A DNA stretch of 9,804 nt from an uncultured Bacteroidota bacterium (lineage in GTDB: Bacteria; Bacteroidota; Bacteroidia; UBA7662), in assembly GCA_903908015.1 (NCBI GenBank), contig CAIVQI010000217.1, positions 1 to 9,804 of the forward strand. The letters are read 5' to 3'. Both the position numbers and the translations under genes were made by a program. Positions 1 through 7,934 of this stretch are shown one piece after another (the stretch's first letter is position 1; each line of letters begins with the position of its first letter). Under the pieces are notes generated by a model. The model saw only the letters and a program-made list of their open reading frames with translations, was not told where the DNA came from and ran no database searches.

Positions 1-148
1 CCCCTCTTACGCGCCTTTTCAAGTACAAATGAAACTACATCCTGCATTGGGTAAAAATAGGAAATCAATAAATAAAAAACTTCTGTGAGAAAAAAAATAA
101 AACGAAATCCAGATCGCTTTCGTATTTATCTCCCTCAAGCGTCAGCCA

Positions 149-217
149 GCCCCTATTTTTGCAGGTTACACGCCCCTATTTTTGCAGGTTACACGCCCTT
201 ATTTTTACAGGTTAAGC
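149..217. repeat. Three tandem copies of a 23-bp unit upstream of uvrB
   Basis: Three head-to-tail copies lie at 149-171, 172-194 and 195-217. The first two are identical over all 23 positions. The third differs at four: C to T at 199, G to A at 207, C to G at 216 and a shifted last base. The unit begins GCCCC, runs through TATTTTTG and ends in CAGGTTACAC. The array stops eight bases before the uvrB start codon and there is no spacer between copies, so it is a simple tandem array. The period of 23 is not a multiple of three and no credible gene runs through it, so it is not a coding repeat. It could be an array of promoter elements or of binding sites for a regulator of uvrB, or neutral slippage. 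Confidence 0.93.
154..184 (+). promoter_or_regulatory. Duplicated Bacteroidota-type -7 promoter elements
   Basis: TATTTTTG at 154-161 and again at 177-184 match the Bacteroidota -7 consensus TAnnTTTG exactly, one per repeat copy. The third copy has TATTTTTA at 200-207 and loses the final G. Transcripts from the two matching sites would start near 167 and 190, giving leaders of about 58 and 35 bases ahead of uvrB. I see no well-spaced TTTG (-33) partner: the nearest, inside copy one at 158-161, lies only 15 bases before the second -7 word, shorter than the usual 19-21. The call is an inference from consensus match and position. T-rich words can match by chance. Confidence 0.45.
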
Positions 218-224
218 CCCCCAA

Positions 225-2258
225 ATGGAATTCCAGATACACTCCCCCTATCCCCCGGCAGGCGACCAGCCCGAGGCGATTCGCGCCCTATGTGAGGGCA
301 TCTCAAGGGGTGATGGCGCACAGGTTCTGTTGGGGGTCACAGGCAGCGGAAAAACCTTTACCATGGCGAATGTCATCGCCCAAATCAACCGGCCCACCCT
401 AATCCTGACCCATAACAAAACACTAGTTGCGCAGCTGTATGGTGAATTCCGGCAATTCTTTCCCCAGAATGCAGTAGAGTATTTTGTAAGCTACTACGAT
501 TACTACCAGCCAGAGGCATTTATACCCACCACCAATACGTATATCGAAAAGGATCTGGCTATCAATGAAGAGATCGAAAAATTAAGGCTGCGCACCACCT
601 CCTCGCTCATGAGTGGTCGGCGCGATGTGTTGGTGGTGGCCTCGGTCAGTTGCATTTATGGCATGGGAAATCCCAAAGACTACACCGAAAAGGTGATTCG
701 CTTAACCAAAGGAGAGCGCATCACCCGAAACGCACTGTTGCATGCACTGGTCGACATCCTATATACGCGTACCACCGCCGAGCTCACGCGGGGGCACTTT
801 CGCGTGCAGGGCGACAACATCGAGATTTATCCACCCTATGCCGATTTTGCTTATCGAATCGAGTTATTTGGTAACGAAATCGAACGAATGTCGGTGACAG
901 ACCCCATCAACGGAAGCAGCGGTGAAATTCTTGATCACCTGGCCATCTTCCCTGCCAACAACTACATCACCCCACGCGAACGGATGCATGACACCTTATG
1001 CGCCATTCAGGATGATATGGTGGCTCAGGTGGATTATTTTAAAGAAGTGGGACGCTTTGAAGAAGCCAAAAGACTCGAAGAACGGGTGACTTTCGACCTC
1101 GAGATGATTCGTGAACTGGGTTATTGTTCGGGTATAGAAAACTACTCGCGCTATATTGACCAACGCAAGCCCGGGGAGCGCCCCTTTTGTCTGCTTGACT
1201 ATTTCCCCGATGATTTTCTGCTGTTCCTCGATGAAAGTCACCAAACCCTCCCCCAATTAAGGGCCATGTATGGGGGAGACAGAAGCCGTAAATTGAACCT
1301 GGTTGACTATGGCTTTAGGCTGCCTGCGGCCCTCGACAATCGTCCGCTGCGTTTCGAAGAATTTGAGCAACTCACTGGACAAATCATTTACGTGAGCGCC
1401 ACACCAGGCGACTACGAGCTGATCAAAAGTGAAGGCGTTGTGGTGGAGCAAGTCGTTCGTCCGACTGGCCTGCTTGACCCCCCGATTGAAGTAAGACCGG
1501 TGGCCACTCAGGTCGATGACCTATTGAATGAGGTACAAAACACCATCGAATGCGGTCAACGGGTGCTGGTGACCACCCTCACCAAACGGATGTCGGAGGA
1601 GCTGGCCCGCTATATGGGTGGACTAGGCATACGTTGTCGGTATCTCCACAGTGAGGTGGATACCCTTGACCGTATTGAAATACTGCGTGACCTTCGTCTC
1701 GGTAAATTCGATGTACTGATTGGGGTGAATTTATTGCGGGAAGGGCTGGATCTCCCAGAAGTCTCGCTCGTGGCAGTATTGGATGCCGACAAAGAGGGCT
1801 TCCTGCGAAGTGCAAGGTCATTAACCCAAACAGCGGGCCGTGCCGCCCGTAATGTTGCGGGTAGGGTAATATTTTATGCGGATAAAATCACGGATTCTAT
1901 GGAGAAAACCATGAGTGAAACCACGAGAAGGCGCGAAAAGCAAATGGCTCATAACACACTTTATGGCATTACCCCAAGGGGAATTACCAAAAGCCGCGAA
2001 GAAATCATGGGACAATCCGCAGTATTGGACATTCGCAACCATGAAAGTTCAACACTTTCACCTTCTGAAAACACCGCAGATCAGAATGACCTTGCTGCTG
2101 ATCCCCTATTGCCATACCTCAGTAAGCCTCAAATCGAGAAAATGCTGCGCGATACCCGCAAGAACATGGAAAAAGCGGCGCGTGAACTCGACTATATGGA
2201 AGCGGCCAGATACCGCGATGAAATGTATGCGCTAGAAAAACGTTTGAAAGAATTTTAG
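225..2258 (+). CDS. uvrB: UvrABC system protein B (excision nuclease helicase subunit)
   Basis: UvrB is the damage-verifying, DNA-loading helicase of nucleotide excision repair. UvrA delivers it to the lesion, and it then recruits UvrC for the two incisions. At 677 residues it matches the usual length. Walker A GVTGSGKT is at 37-44. The beta-hairpin that pries the strands apart (YYDYYQPEAF, then IPTTNTYIEKD) spans about 90-110. The Walker B/DEAD-like motif DESH is at 336-339, and helicase motif VI (TAGRAARN) begins near 536. The C-terminal UVR domain that binds UvrC runs from about 636 to the end. The ATG at 225 gives the canonical N-terminus and has no Shine-Dalgarno sequence, which is common in Bacteroidota. 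It is the first gene of a rightward run with recJ. No motif is missing. Confidence 0.98.
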   Translation: MEFQIHSPYPPAGDQPEAIRALCEGISRGDGAQVLLGVTGSGKTFTMANVIAQINRPTLILTHNKTLVAQLYGEFRQFFPQNAVEYFVSYYDYYQPEAFIPTTNTYIEKDLAINEEIEKLRLRTTSSLMSGRRDVLVVASVSCIYGMGNPKDYTEKVIRLTKGERITRNALLHALVDILYTRTTAELTRGHFRVQGDNIEIYPPYADFAYRIELFGNEIERMSVTDPINGSSGEILDHLAIFPANNYITPRERMHDTLCAIQDDMVAQVDYFKEVGRFEEAKRLEERVTFDLEMIRELGYCSGIENYSRYIDQRKPGERPFCLLDYFPDDFLLFLDESHQTLPQLRAMYGGDRSRKLNLVDYGFRLPAALDNRPLRFEEFEQLTGQIIYVSATPGDYELIKSEGVVVEQVVRPTGLLDPPIEVRPVATQVDDLLNEVQNTIECGQRVLVTTLTKRMSEELARYMGGLGIRCRYLHSEVDTLDRIEILRDLRLGKFDVLIGVNLLREGLDLPEVSLVAVLDADKEGFLRSARSLTQTAGRAARNVAGRVIFYADKITDSMEKTMSETTRRREKQMAHNTLYGITPRGITKSREEIMGQSAVLDIRNHESSTLSPSENTADQNDLAADPLLPYLSKPQIEKMLRDTRKNMEKAARELDYMEAARYRDEMYALEKRLKEF

Positions 2259-2260
2259 CA

Positions 2261-2341
2261 ATGAAAATGATTTCGCCTCGGCTCGCTTTTGAGTATTTCG
2301 CTCGCGACCCGTATATTGAGCAATTATCGATACATGCCTGA
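2261..2341 (+). CDS. Candidate 26-codon leader ORF between uvrB and recJ
   Basis: An ATG two bases after the uvrB stop opens a 26-codon frame. Its peptide begins MKMISPRLAFEYF and ends EQLSIHA, and its TGA at 2339-2341 lies past the recJ ATG at 2334, overlapping recJ by eight bases in another frame. The layout would let ribosomes finishing uvrB re-initiate and then feed recJ by translational coupling. There is no Shine-Dalgarno sequence and I recognise no family. A frame this short can stay open by chance, so this rests on position alone. Confidence 0.2.
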   Translation: MKMISPRLAFEYFARDPYIEQLSIHA

Positions 2342-4064
2342 TTCTGTGCTGACCGAAACCACGAAGTCCGAAAAGAAATGGAAGTATGCCCAGGCACCGC
2401 CTTCGGCATCTGTGGCAGCCCTTTCCGAGGCCTTGCAGGTCGACGAACCCATAGCGTGGCTGTTGTGCCACCGGAATGTTTGCTCATTCGAGCAGGCGCG
2501 TGATTATTTTCGTCCTGATCTCAGCAAATTGCATGATCCATTTCTGATGAAGGATATGGAAAAAGCAGTAGATCGCCTGACAGTTGCCATCCATCGCCAG
2601 GAACGGATCCTGGTGTATGGCGACTACGACGTGGATGGCACAACATCCATTGCTGTGTTGTTTCGGTTCATCAAATCCCTCAATCCATCTGTACAATTCT
2701 ATGTGCCGGACCGTCATTCGGAAGGGTATGGCCTCAGCATGACAGGGGTGGAATGGGCAGCCGAGAACAACATTGACCTCATCATTACCCTCGATTGTGG
2801 CATAACCGCAGTGGCAGAGGTGGAATGGGCCAACGAATTGGGGATCGATGTGGTGGTGACCGATCACCATTTGCCATCCGTTTTGCCTCAAGCCTTGGCT
2901 ATTCTCAATCCCAAACAACCTGGTTGCACCTATCCCTTTAAAGAGTTGAGCGGTTGCGGCATTGGATACAAACTGGTGCAGGCCTACACGATCAAACATG
3001 GTTTATCGACCGAATGGCTCTCCCAATCGCTGGATCTCGTTGCTGTCAGTATCGCGGCCGACTTCGTTCCATTAATTGGCGAAAACAGGATATTGGCCTA
3101 TTACGGCCTCCAAAAACTCAATCAGAATCCGTGTCCGGGCCTCAAGGCAGTCATCCAACTGTCGCGACCCAAAACCGAGCTCACTGTCAATGACATCGTT
3201 TTCTCGATCGCTCCACGGATCAATGCCGCTGGCAGAATGGGTGATGCGCGTCAAGCGGTCGCCTTGTTGTTGTGCAACGAAATGAACGACGCTGATGTGC
3301 AGGCGGCCGCCATCAACACAACCAATTCAGACCGTCGGGATGTGGATGCGGTGATTACCCGGGAGGCTATTGAAATGGCCCGATGCAGCGAAAATTTCTC
3401 CCAGCGCAAAACCACGGTCGTCTTCGGTGCCCATTGGCATAAAGGCGTATTGGGCATTGTGGCCTCACGCCTTGTGGAGCAGTATTACCGCCCAACCGTG
3501 GTGTTTAGTCACGTCGACGGCCTGCTCACAGGCTCAGCGCGGACAGTAAATGGCTTCAACATCTACCAGGCATTATTGGGCTGTTCAGAGTGCATCGAAC
3601 AATTTGGTGGGCACGAAGCAGCGGCGGGCCTCACCATCAAAGCAGAAAATCTTGAGGCTTTTTGTACCCGTTTCGAACAGGAGGTTGACCGCTTGATTCT
3701 CGAGGAGCAACTATTTCCGTCGCTCGACATCGAACGTCCCATCAGATTGTCACAAATCACCCCGAAATTCTACAGGATCTTGCGGCAGTTTGCTCCCTTT
3801 GGTCCAGAAAATCCACAACCTATTTTCGCTTCAGAAGCCGTCTTTTCCGATGGAACGGCCAAAATAGTGGGTGAAAATCACCTTTTAATGAAGGTAAGGC
3901 AGGAGGATAGTCATTCGTTTAGTGCCATTGCCTTTGGTTCGGCCACTCACCTCAATCGGATGGCCAAGGGCCTCCCCTTCAATATGGCCTATACTATTGA
4001 AGAGAGCACTTATAGAGGCCAAACCGAAATAAAGTTGATCATCAAAGACATCAAATTTCTCTGA
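2334..4064 (+). CDS. recJ: Single-stranded-DNA-specific 5'-3' exonuclease RecJ
   Basis: RecJ degrades single-stranded DNA 5' to 3' in RecF-pathway recombination, mismatch repair and fork processing, using Mn/Mg ions. It is a DHH-superfamily phosphoesterase. From the ATG at 2334 the protein is 576 residues, near the E. coli length. Motif I (YGDYDVDG, metal-binding aspartates) is at 95-102, LDCG has its aspartate at 154, and the signature DHH is at 177-179. APRINAAGR is at 293-301, the DHHA1 motif GGHEAAAG at 425-432 and the OB-fold motif FGPENPQP from 489. A TTG at 2289 would add 15 residues, but ATG 2334 gives the better N-terminus. The gap after uvrB is 75 bases, while lptB begins 13 bases after the stop. 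All metal ligands that I can place are present. Confidence 0.97.
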   Translation: MPDSVLTETTKSEKKWKYAQAPPSASVAALSEALQVDEPIAWLLCHRNVCSFEQARDYFRPDLSKLHDPFLMKDMEKAVDRLTVAIHRQERILVYGDYDVDGTTSIAVLFRFIKSLNPSVQFYVPDRHSEGYGLSMTGVEWAAENNIDLIITLDCGITAVAEVEWANELGIDVVVTDHHLPSVLPQALAILNPKQPGCTYPFKELSGCGIGYKLVQAYTIKHGLSTEWLSQSLDLVAVSIAADFVPLIGENRILAYYGLQKLNQNPCPGLKAVIQLSRPKTELTVNDIVFSIAPRINAAGRMGDARQAVALLLCNEMNDADVQAAAINTTNSDRRDVDAVITREAIEMARCSENFSQRKTTVVFGAHWHKGVLGIVASRLVEQYYRPTVVFSHVDGLLTGSARTVNGFNIYQALLGCSECIEQFGGHEAAAGLTIKAENLEAFCTRFEQEVDRLILEEQLFPSLDIERPIRLSQITPKFYRILRQFAPFGPENPQPIFASEAVFSDGTAKIVGENHLLMKVRQEDSHSFSAIAFGSATHLNRMAKGLPFNMAYTIEESTYRGQTEIKLIIKDIKFL

Positions 4065-4077
4065 ACTGTCTCCCGAA

Positions 4078-4815
4078 ATGATTCTTCATTCTGAGCATTT
4101 GGTTAAACAATACCGGCGTCGAAAGGTGGTCGACCAGGTATCTGTTTCGGTAGCACGTGGCGAGATCGTTGGCCTTCTTGGTCCCAACGGGGCCGGCAAA
4201 ACCACTACTTTTTACATGATGGTGGGTCTTATTCGCAGCGATACAGGGCGTGTTTTCCTAGATGGGCTGGATATTACTGACCTTCCTATGTATAAACGTG
4301 CGCGTTTGGGCATCGGTTACCTTCCCCAGGAAGCATCCGTTTTTCGGAAACTCTCGGTGGAAGACAACATTCGTGCGGTTTTGCAGTTCACACCACGCAC
4401 CCCATCTGAGCAAACCGCTCGCCTTGAGGAATTGCTGGAAGAATTCGGCCTTCAACAGGTGCGCCGCAATCCAGGCGACGTCTTATCGGGTGGAGAACGC
4501 CGCCGAACCGAAATAGCCCGTTCTCTCGCCGCCGACCCCTCCTTCATTTTGCTCGATGAGCCCTTTGCTGGAGTCGACCCAATTGCTGTAGAAGACATCC
4601 AAGGGATCGTATTTCGTTTGAAGCAAAAGAACATCGGCATTTTGATTACCGACCACAATGTCAATGAAACTTTGTCAATTACCGACAAAGCTTATCTCCT
4701 GTATGAAGGCAAAATCCTTCGTTCGGGCACTCCAGAAGAACTTTCGGTTGACCCCGAGGTGCGACGCCTTTATTTGGGTCAACATTTTGAATTGAAAAGG
4801 AAAATACCCACCTGA
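4078..4815 (+). CDS. lptB: Lipopolysaccharide export ABC transporter ATPase LptB
   Basis: LptB is the cytoplasmic ATPase that, as a dimer with LptF and LptG, drives lipopolysaccharide from the inner membrane across the periplasm through the Lpt bridge. The 245-residue protein is a single nucleotide-binding domain of the usual length: Walker A GPNGAGKTT at 35-43, Q-loop glutamine at 84 in YLPQEASVF, ABC signature LSGGERRR from 136, Walker B with D160-E161 in LLDEPFAGVDP, and the switch histidine at 193 in ITDHN. YLPQEASVFRKL and DEPFAGVDPIAV are characteristic of LptB among ABC ATPases. lptA, lptC, lptF and lptG are not in the window. The ATG at 4078 follows the recJ stop by 13 bases without a Shine-Dalgarno sequence. 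The GH3 gene follows its TGA by three bases, so the two are probably translationally linked. Confidence 0.95.
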   Translation: MILHSEHLVKQYRRRKVVDQVSVSVARGEIVGLLGPNGAGKTTTFYMMVGLIRSDTGRVFLDGLDITDLPMYKRARLGIGYLPQEASVFRKLSVEDNIRAVLQFTPRTPSEQTARLEELLEEFGLQQVRRNPGDVLSGGERRRTEIARSLAADPSFILLDEPFAGVDPIAVEDIQGIVFRLKQKNIGILITDHNVNETLSITDKAYLLYEGKILRSGTPEELSVDPEVRRLYLGQHFELKRKIPT

Positions 4816-4818
4816 AGC

Positions 4819-6336
4819 ATGTCGGTCTTAAATTCGCTGATCAGCTGGTGGATGAAAAAACGCCTCCATCAGGTTGAGTTGTTTATGAAGTACCCCATGG
4901 AGGTGCAAAATGATGTATTTCGGCAACTCCTTCACAAAGCGCGCGACACCCAGTGGGGTCGTGCCCATGGCTACGCCCACATTCAAACTGTAGAGGATTA
5001 TCGTGAGCGGGTGCCTGTATCTCACTATGAAGATTTGTTTCCATGGATTGAACGGGTCATGAAGGGCGAGCAACAGGTGCTATGGCCCACAGAAATCAGG
5101 TGGTTTGCTAAGTCAAGTGGCACCACCAATGACCGAAGTAAGTTTATTCCAGTGAGCGAGGAAGCATTCGAGGAGTGTCATTTCAAAGCGGGCAAAGACA
5201 TGCTGGCCATGTATTGCTCATTGGTTCCCGATACGCAGATTTTTTCAGGCAAAGGGCTCACGATCGGGGGAAGCCACAAGATCAATTCGCTCAAGGAGGG
5301 CACTTATTATGGTGATTTGTCGGCCTTGTTGATGCAAAATCTACCCTTTTGGGTCGAATTCATCCGTACGCCCGAACTTTCCGTAGCCTTACTGGACGAT
5401 TGGGAAGTGAAGGTTGAACGCATAGCCCGAGAAACCATGCCACAAGATGTTACAAATATGACCGGGGTTCCAACTTGGTTTTTGGTGTTATTTCGTTGGA
5501 TGCTGAACCATACTGGTAAATCCAACATCAGTGAAATTTGGCCCAATATGGAGGTCTATTTTCATGGTGGGGTAGGTTTCGAGCCCTACCGTGAGTCGTT
5601 CAGACAATTGATCCCTTCGGATCGAATGAATTATATGGAGACTTACAACGCCTCTGAGGGCTTTTTTGGTTTCGCTGACCGACTCAATAGCCAAGGTGAA
5701 ATGCTCTTGCTTCTCGACTACGGTATCTATTATGAGTTTATGGATCCTTCCGACGTCGGGCAATCACACCCTAGAACGTATACACTCGATGAAATTGAAC
5801 TGAACCGCCCATATGCACCTGTTTTAAGTACCAATGCTGGCCTTTGGCGCTATTTGATTGGGGATACCATCCGATTTACTCAAAAATATCCCTTCCGTTT
5901 CCATTTCTCTGGTCGCACCAAGCAATACATCAACATCGTAGGGGAGGAGGTCATGATGGAAAATGCCGAACATGCCCTTTCCAGTGCTTGTTTACGTACC
6001 GGAGCACATGTTCGTGACTACACAGTTGCCCCAATTTTCCTATCTGGAAGGCAGTCGGGCGCCCACCAGTGGCTCATTGAATTTGAAATTGCTCCAAACG
6101 ACTCACAGAATTTTATCACCATAATTGATGAAGAGTTACGCAGTGTTAATTCCGATTACGACGCCAAACGTACGGGTGATATGGCCCTTCGCTCACCCGA
6201 GCTCATCAGCCTTCCTGAGGGCAGCTTCTATCTATGGCTCAAAGAAAGAGGGAAACTGGGCGGTCAGAACAAGGTCCCCAGACTGAGTAACGACCGAACT
6301 TTAGCAGATGCCCTTTTAAACAGCTGTAATCTGTAG
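4819..6336 (+). CDS. GH3-family acyl-adenylate / amide synthetase
   Basis: This belongs to the GH3 ('auxin-responsive promoter') family of the ANL adenylating superfamily. Plant members activate a carboxylic acid with ATP and join it to an amino acid; the substrates of bacterial members are mostly unknown. The 505-residue protein has no signal peptide or clear membrane segment, so it should be cytoplasmic. The ATP-binding SSGTT motif is at 99-103 within WFAKSSGTTN. The second nucleotide motif, YNASEG, is at 276-281. The ribose-binding aspartate D349 sits in YLIGD, and the hinge region follows in SGRTKQYINIVGEE. The C-terminal block KLGGQNKVPRL carries K485, a candidate functional lysine. It starts three bases after lptB, which hints at an envelope-related acyl substrate, but that is inference. 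No plant-hormone role should be assumed. Family assignment is firm; substrate is unknown. Confidence 0.9.
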   Translation: MSVLNSLISWWMKKRLHQVELFMKYPMEVQNDVFRQLLHKARDTQWGRAHGYAHIQTVEDYRERVPVSHYEDLFPWIERVMKGEQQVLWPTEIRWFAKSSGTTNDRSKFIPVSEEAFEECHFKAGKDMLAMYCSLVPDTQIFSGKGLTIGGSHKINSLKEGTYYGDLSALLMQNLPFWVEFIRTPELSVALLDDWEVKVERIARETMPQDVTNMTGVPTWFLVLFRWMLNHTGKSNISEIWPNMEVYFHGGVGFEPYRESFRQLIPSDRMNYMETYNASEGFFGFADRLNSQGEMLLLLDYGIYYEFMDPSDVGQSHPRTYTLDEIELNRPYAPVLSTNAGLWRYLIGDTIRFTQKYPFRFHFSGRTKQYINIVGEEVMMENAEHALSSACLRTGAHVRDYTVAPIFLSGRQSGAHQWLIEFEIAPNDSQNFITIIDEELRSVNSDYDAKRTGDMALRSPELISLPEGSFYLWLKERGKLGGQNKVPRLSNDRTLADALLNSCNL

Positions 6337-6438
6337 AAGCAGTAGCGCAACAACTTAGCTTAGCTCATAGGCAGGTGGCAGCCGATATCACCCATAAACC
6401 TCATGCGGCAAACCAAAAACACAGCACTAACAAAATTC

Positions 6439-7410
6439 TCACCGGCTACGGTCGACCGTGAAGGCGACCAAATCTGCCAGGCTCGTGCGACAAGCATTTT
6501 CTGGAAAATGACTCAGTAAACGCAGCGCCTCATCACGCAATCCATTCATGCGATTTTTAGCGTATTCAATACCCCCCCATTCATGCATAAAACGTACTAC
6601 CTCCTTGGTCTTTGAGGGGTTCATTTCATCACTGCGTACCAAACCCATGATGCGGCGCTTTTCACCAGATCCTGCCTTGTCTAAAGAAAATATGAGGGGC
6701 AGTGTCATTTTCTTCTCTTTCAAATCCACACCAGACGATTTTCCAGTGGGATCATTTCCCAAGTCCAATAAATCATCCTTAATCTGAAAGGCCAATCCCA
6801 CTTTCTCACCAAAAACACGGGCGTTCTCTACCCAATCCAAGTCCGCCCCTGCAGAGGCCACGCCAACGGCACAACAACCCGCCATGAGGCTGGCTGTCTT
6901 ATTGGAAATAATGTCGAAATACACCTCCTCCGTAATGTCTAATTTACGGGCCTTTTCCATTTGAAGTAGTTCACCCTCACTCATCTTACGAACAGCATCA
7001 GAAACCAGGTCCAATAATTGGTGCTCTCGGTGGTGTAAGGCATGAAGCAAACCCTTACTGAGCAAATAATCACCAACCAGAACCGCGATCTTATTCTTCC
7101 ACAACGCATTGATGCTGAAAAAACCACGTCTCAGGTGTGCGTCATCCACTACATCGTCATGCACCAGGGTAGCTGTGTGCAATAATTCCACCAAAACGGC
7201 ACCAACATAGGTCGATTCACGAACCCCTCCTGCAAGTCCGGCCGATAAAAAAACGAATAAGGGCCGCACTTGCTTTCCTTTTCGTCGTACGATATAATGG
7301 GTTACTTTATCCAGTAGGGGCACTTTACTGCTCATGGCCTGCTTAAACCGCTGCTCAAACGCCTCCATCTCCCGATGTACCGGGCGCCTAATCTCGTCTA
7401 AACGGCTCAT
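6439..7410 (-). CDS. Trans-type polyprenyl diphosphate synthase, probably long-chain
   Basis: The enzyme condenses isopentenyl diphosphate units head-to-tail onto an allylic primer to make polyprenyl diphosphate. The 323-residue protein shows GKQVRP at 45-50, the first aspartate-rich motif DDVVD at 85-89 and the second, DDLLD, at 212-216 after FQIK. The residues four and five positions before the first motif are threonine and alanine rather than bulky aromatics, which in this family goes with long products (about C35-C45). I therefore infer a menaquinone side-chain synthase, not farnesyl diphosphate synthase; chain length cannot be fixed from sequence alone. The ATG at 7410 has no Shine-Dalgarno sequence. 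It follows the second exbD by 52 bases on the same strand and may be the last gene of that operon. It converges on the GH3 gene. Confidence 0.93.
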   Translation of the reverse strand: MSRLDEIRRPVHREMEAFEQRFKQAMSSKVPLLDKVTHYIVRRKGKQVRPLFVFLSAGLAGGVRESTYVGAVLVELLHTATLVHDDVVDDAHLRRGFFSINALWKNKIAVLVGDYLLSKGLLHALHHREHQLLDLVSDAVRKMSEGELLQMEKARKLDITEEVYFDIISNKTASLMAGCCAVGVASAGADLDWVENARVFGEKVGLAFQIKDDLLDLGNDPTGKSSGVDLKEKKMTLPLIFSLDKAGSGEKRRIMGLVRSDEMNPSKTKEVVRFMHEWGGIEYAKNRMNGLRDEALRLLSHFPENACRTSLADLVAFTVDRSR

Positions 7411-7462
7411 GAGATAGAATCAGATCGGGGGCTCTTTCGACAGGCACAAACAACCCACCCGA

Positions 7463-7933
7463 CTAATTGTAGACCTCGGCGCGCTTACTGGAAGAATAAT
7501 TCAATTTCAACGCATTACATTTGCGCAATTCCTGCTTTACATCTGTAACGATACCCATCTTTGCCTCTTTGTCAGCTTTAATGGAAGTAGTCATCAATGG
7601 TACCTCCGCCTCTGCCCTTGCTGCACGCTCCTTTTCGATGAACTCCACAACCTGATTAGGTGAAGCAAAGGCGTCATTCAATTGAATTCTGGGTGCGGTA
7701 CCAAATTTTGCCCGAAAACTTTCAGTGGGCGAGCCGATGTAGATATAACTCACTAAAGATTTTTTCTCAAGTTTCTGAATTTCAGTTGCTTGGGGTACAA
7801 CTACCTTCACCTTTAAATCGGTCTGCCGCATGACGGTTGTCACCATAAAGAAGAACAACAACATAAAAACAATATCCGGCAGGGAGGATGTAGAGATAGC
7901 CGGTGCGGGTTTCTTTTTCTTTTCGAGTTTCAT
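7463..7933 (-). CDS. exbD: ExbD/TolR-family biopolymer transport protein, second copy
   Basis: ExbD proteins sit with one helix inside the ExbB pore, convert proton flow into motion and pass it to TonB for outer-membrane uptake. This 156-residue paralogue has a short cytoplasmic N-terminus with a run of lysines (5-8), then one membrane helix at about 20-36 (PDIVFMLLFFFMVTT) that begins with D20, the family's essential proton-carrying aspartate. The periplasmic domain ends in the usual ExbD fold region (SIKADKEAKMGIVTDVKQEL). Its start lies one base beyond the first exbD stop and is served by an AGGAGG inside that gene's last codons. It differs clearly from the first copy, so the pair may form mixed dimers or serve different partners. 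TolR is an alternative name, but no tol/pal genes are visible. Confidence 0.88.
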   Translation of the reverse strand: MKLEKKKKPAPAISTSSLPDIVFMLLFFFMVTTVMRQTDLKVKVVVPQATEIQKLEKKSLVSYIYIGSPTESFRAKFGTAPRIQLNDAFASPNQVVEFIEKERAARAEAEVPLMTTSIKADKEAKMGIVTDVKQELRKCNALKLNYSSSKRAEVYN

Positions 7934-7934
7934 A

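Noticed and set aside
1..88. Tail of an upstream gene
   Set aside because: All three forward frames stay open to a stop (30-32, 52-54, 86-88), but the pieces are too short to tell coding from chance.
149..217. Tandem repeats as a CRISPR array
   Set aside because: Copies are directly joined with no spacers, the unit is 23 bp, and no cas gene is present.
85..402. Open frame of 105 codons across the repeats and the uvrB start
   Set aside because: It only translates the repeats and then a shifted reading of uvrB; no family resemblance.
2269..2306. Imperfect direct repeat (ATTTCGCCTCG / ATTTCGCTCGCG) before recJ
   Set aside because: Short, imperfect and only two copies, in a region that may be coding.
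2289..2333. TTG at 2289 as the recJ start
   Set aside because: The added 15 residues do not look like a RecJ N-terminus, and the ATG at 2334 gives a normal length.
2484..2999. 171-codon open frame antisense to recJ
   Set aside because: A shadow of recJ codon bias with no recognisable domain or start signal. The same applies to the other antisense frames in uvrB, GH3 and exbB.
6337..6438. Terminator in the convergent junction
   Set aside because: I found only a four-base-pair stem (GGTG/CACC) without a T run, so no terminator can be supported.
6448..6459. Perfect 12-bp palindrome ACGGTCGACCGT
   Set aside because: It lies in the last codons of the prenyl synthase, stands alone, and is plausible by chance.
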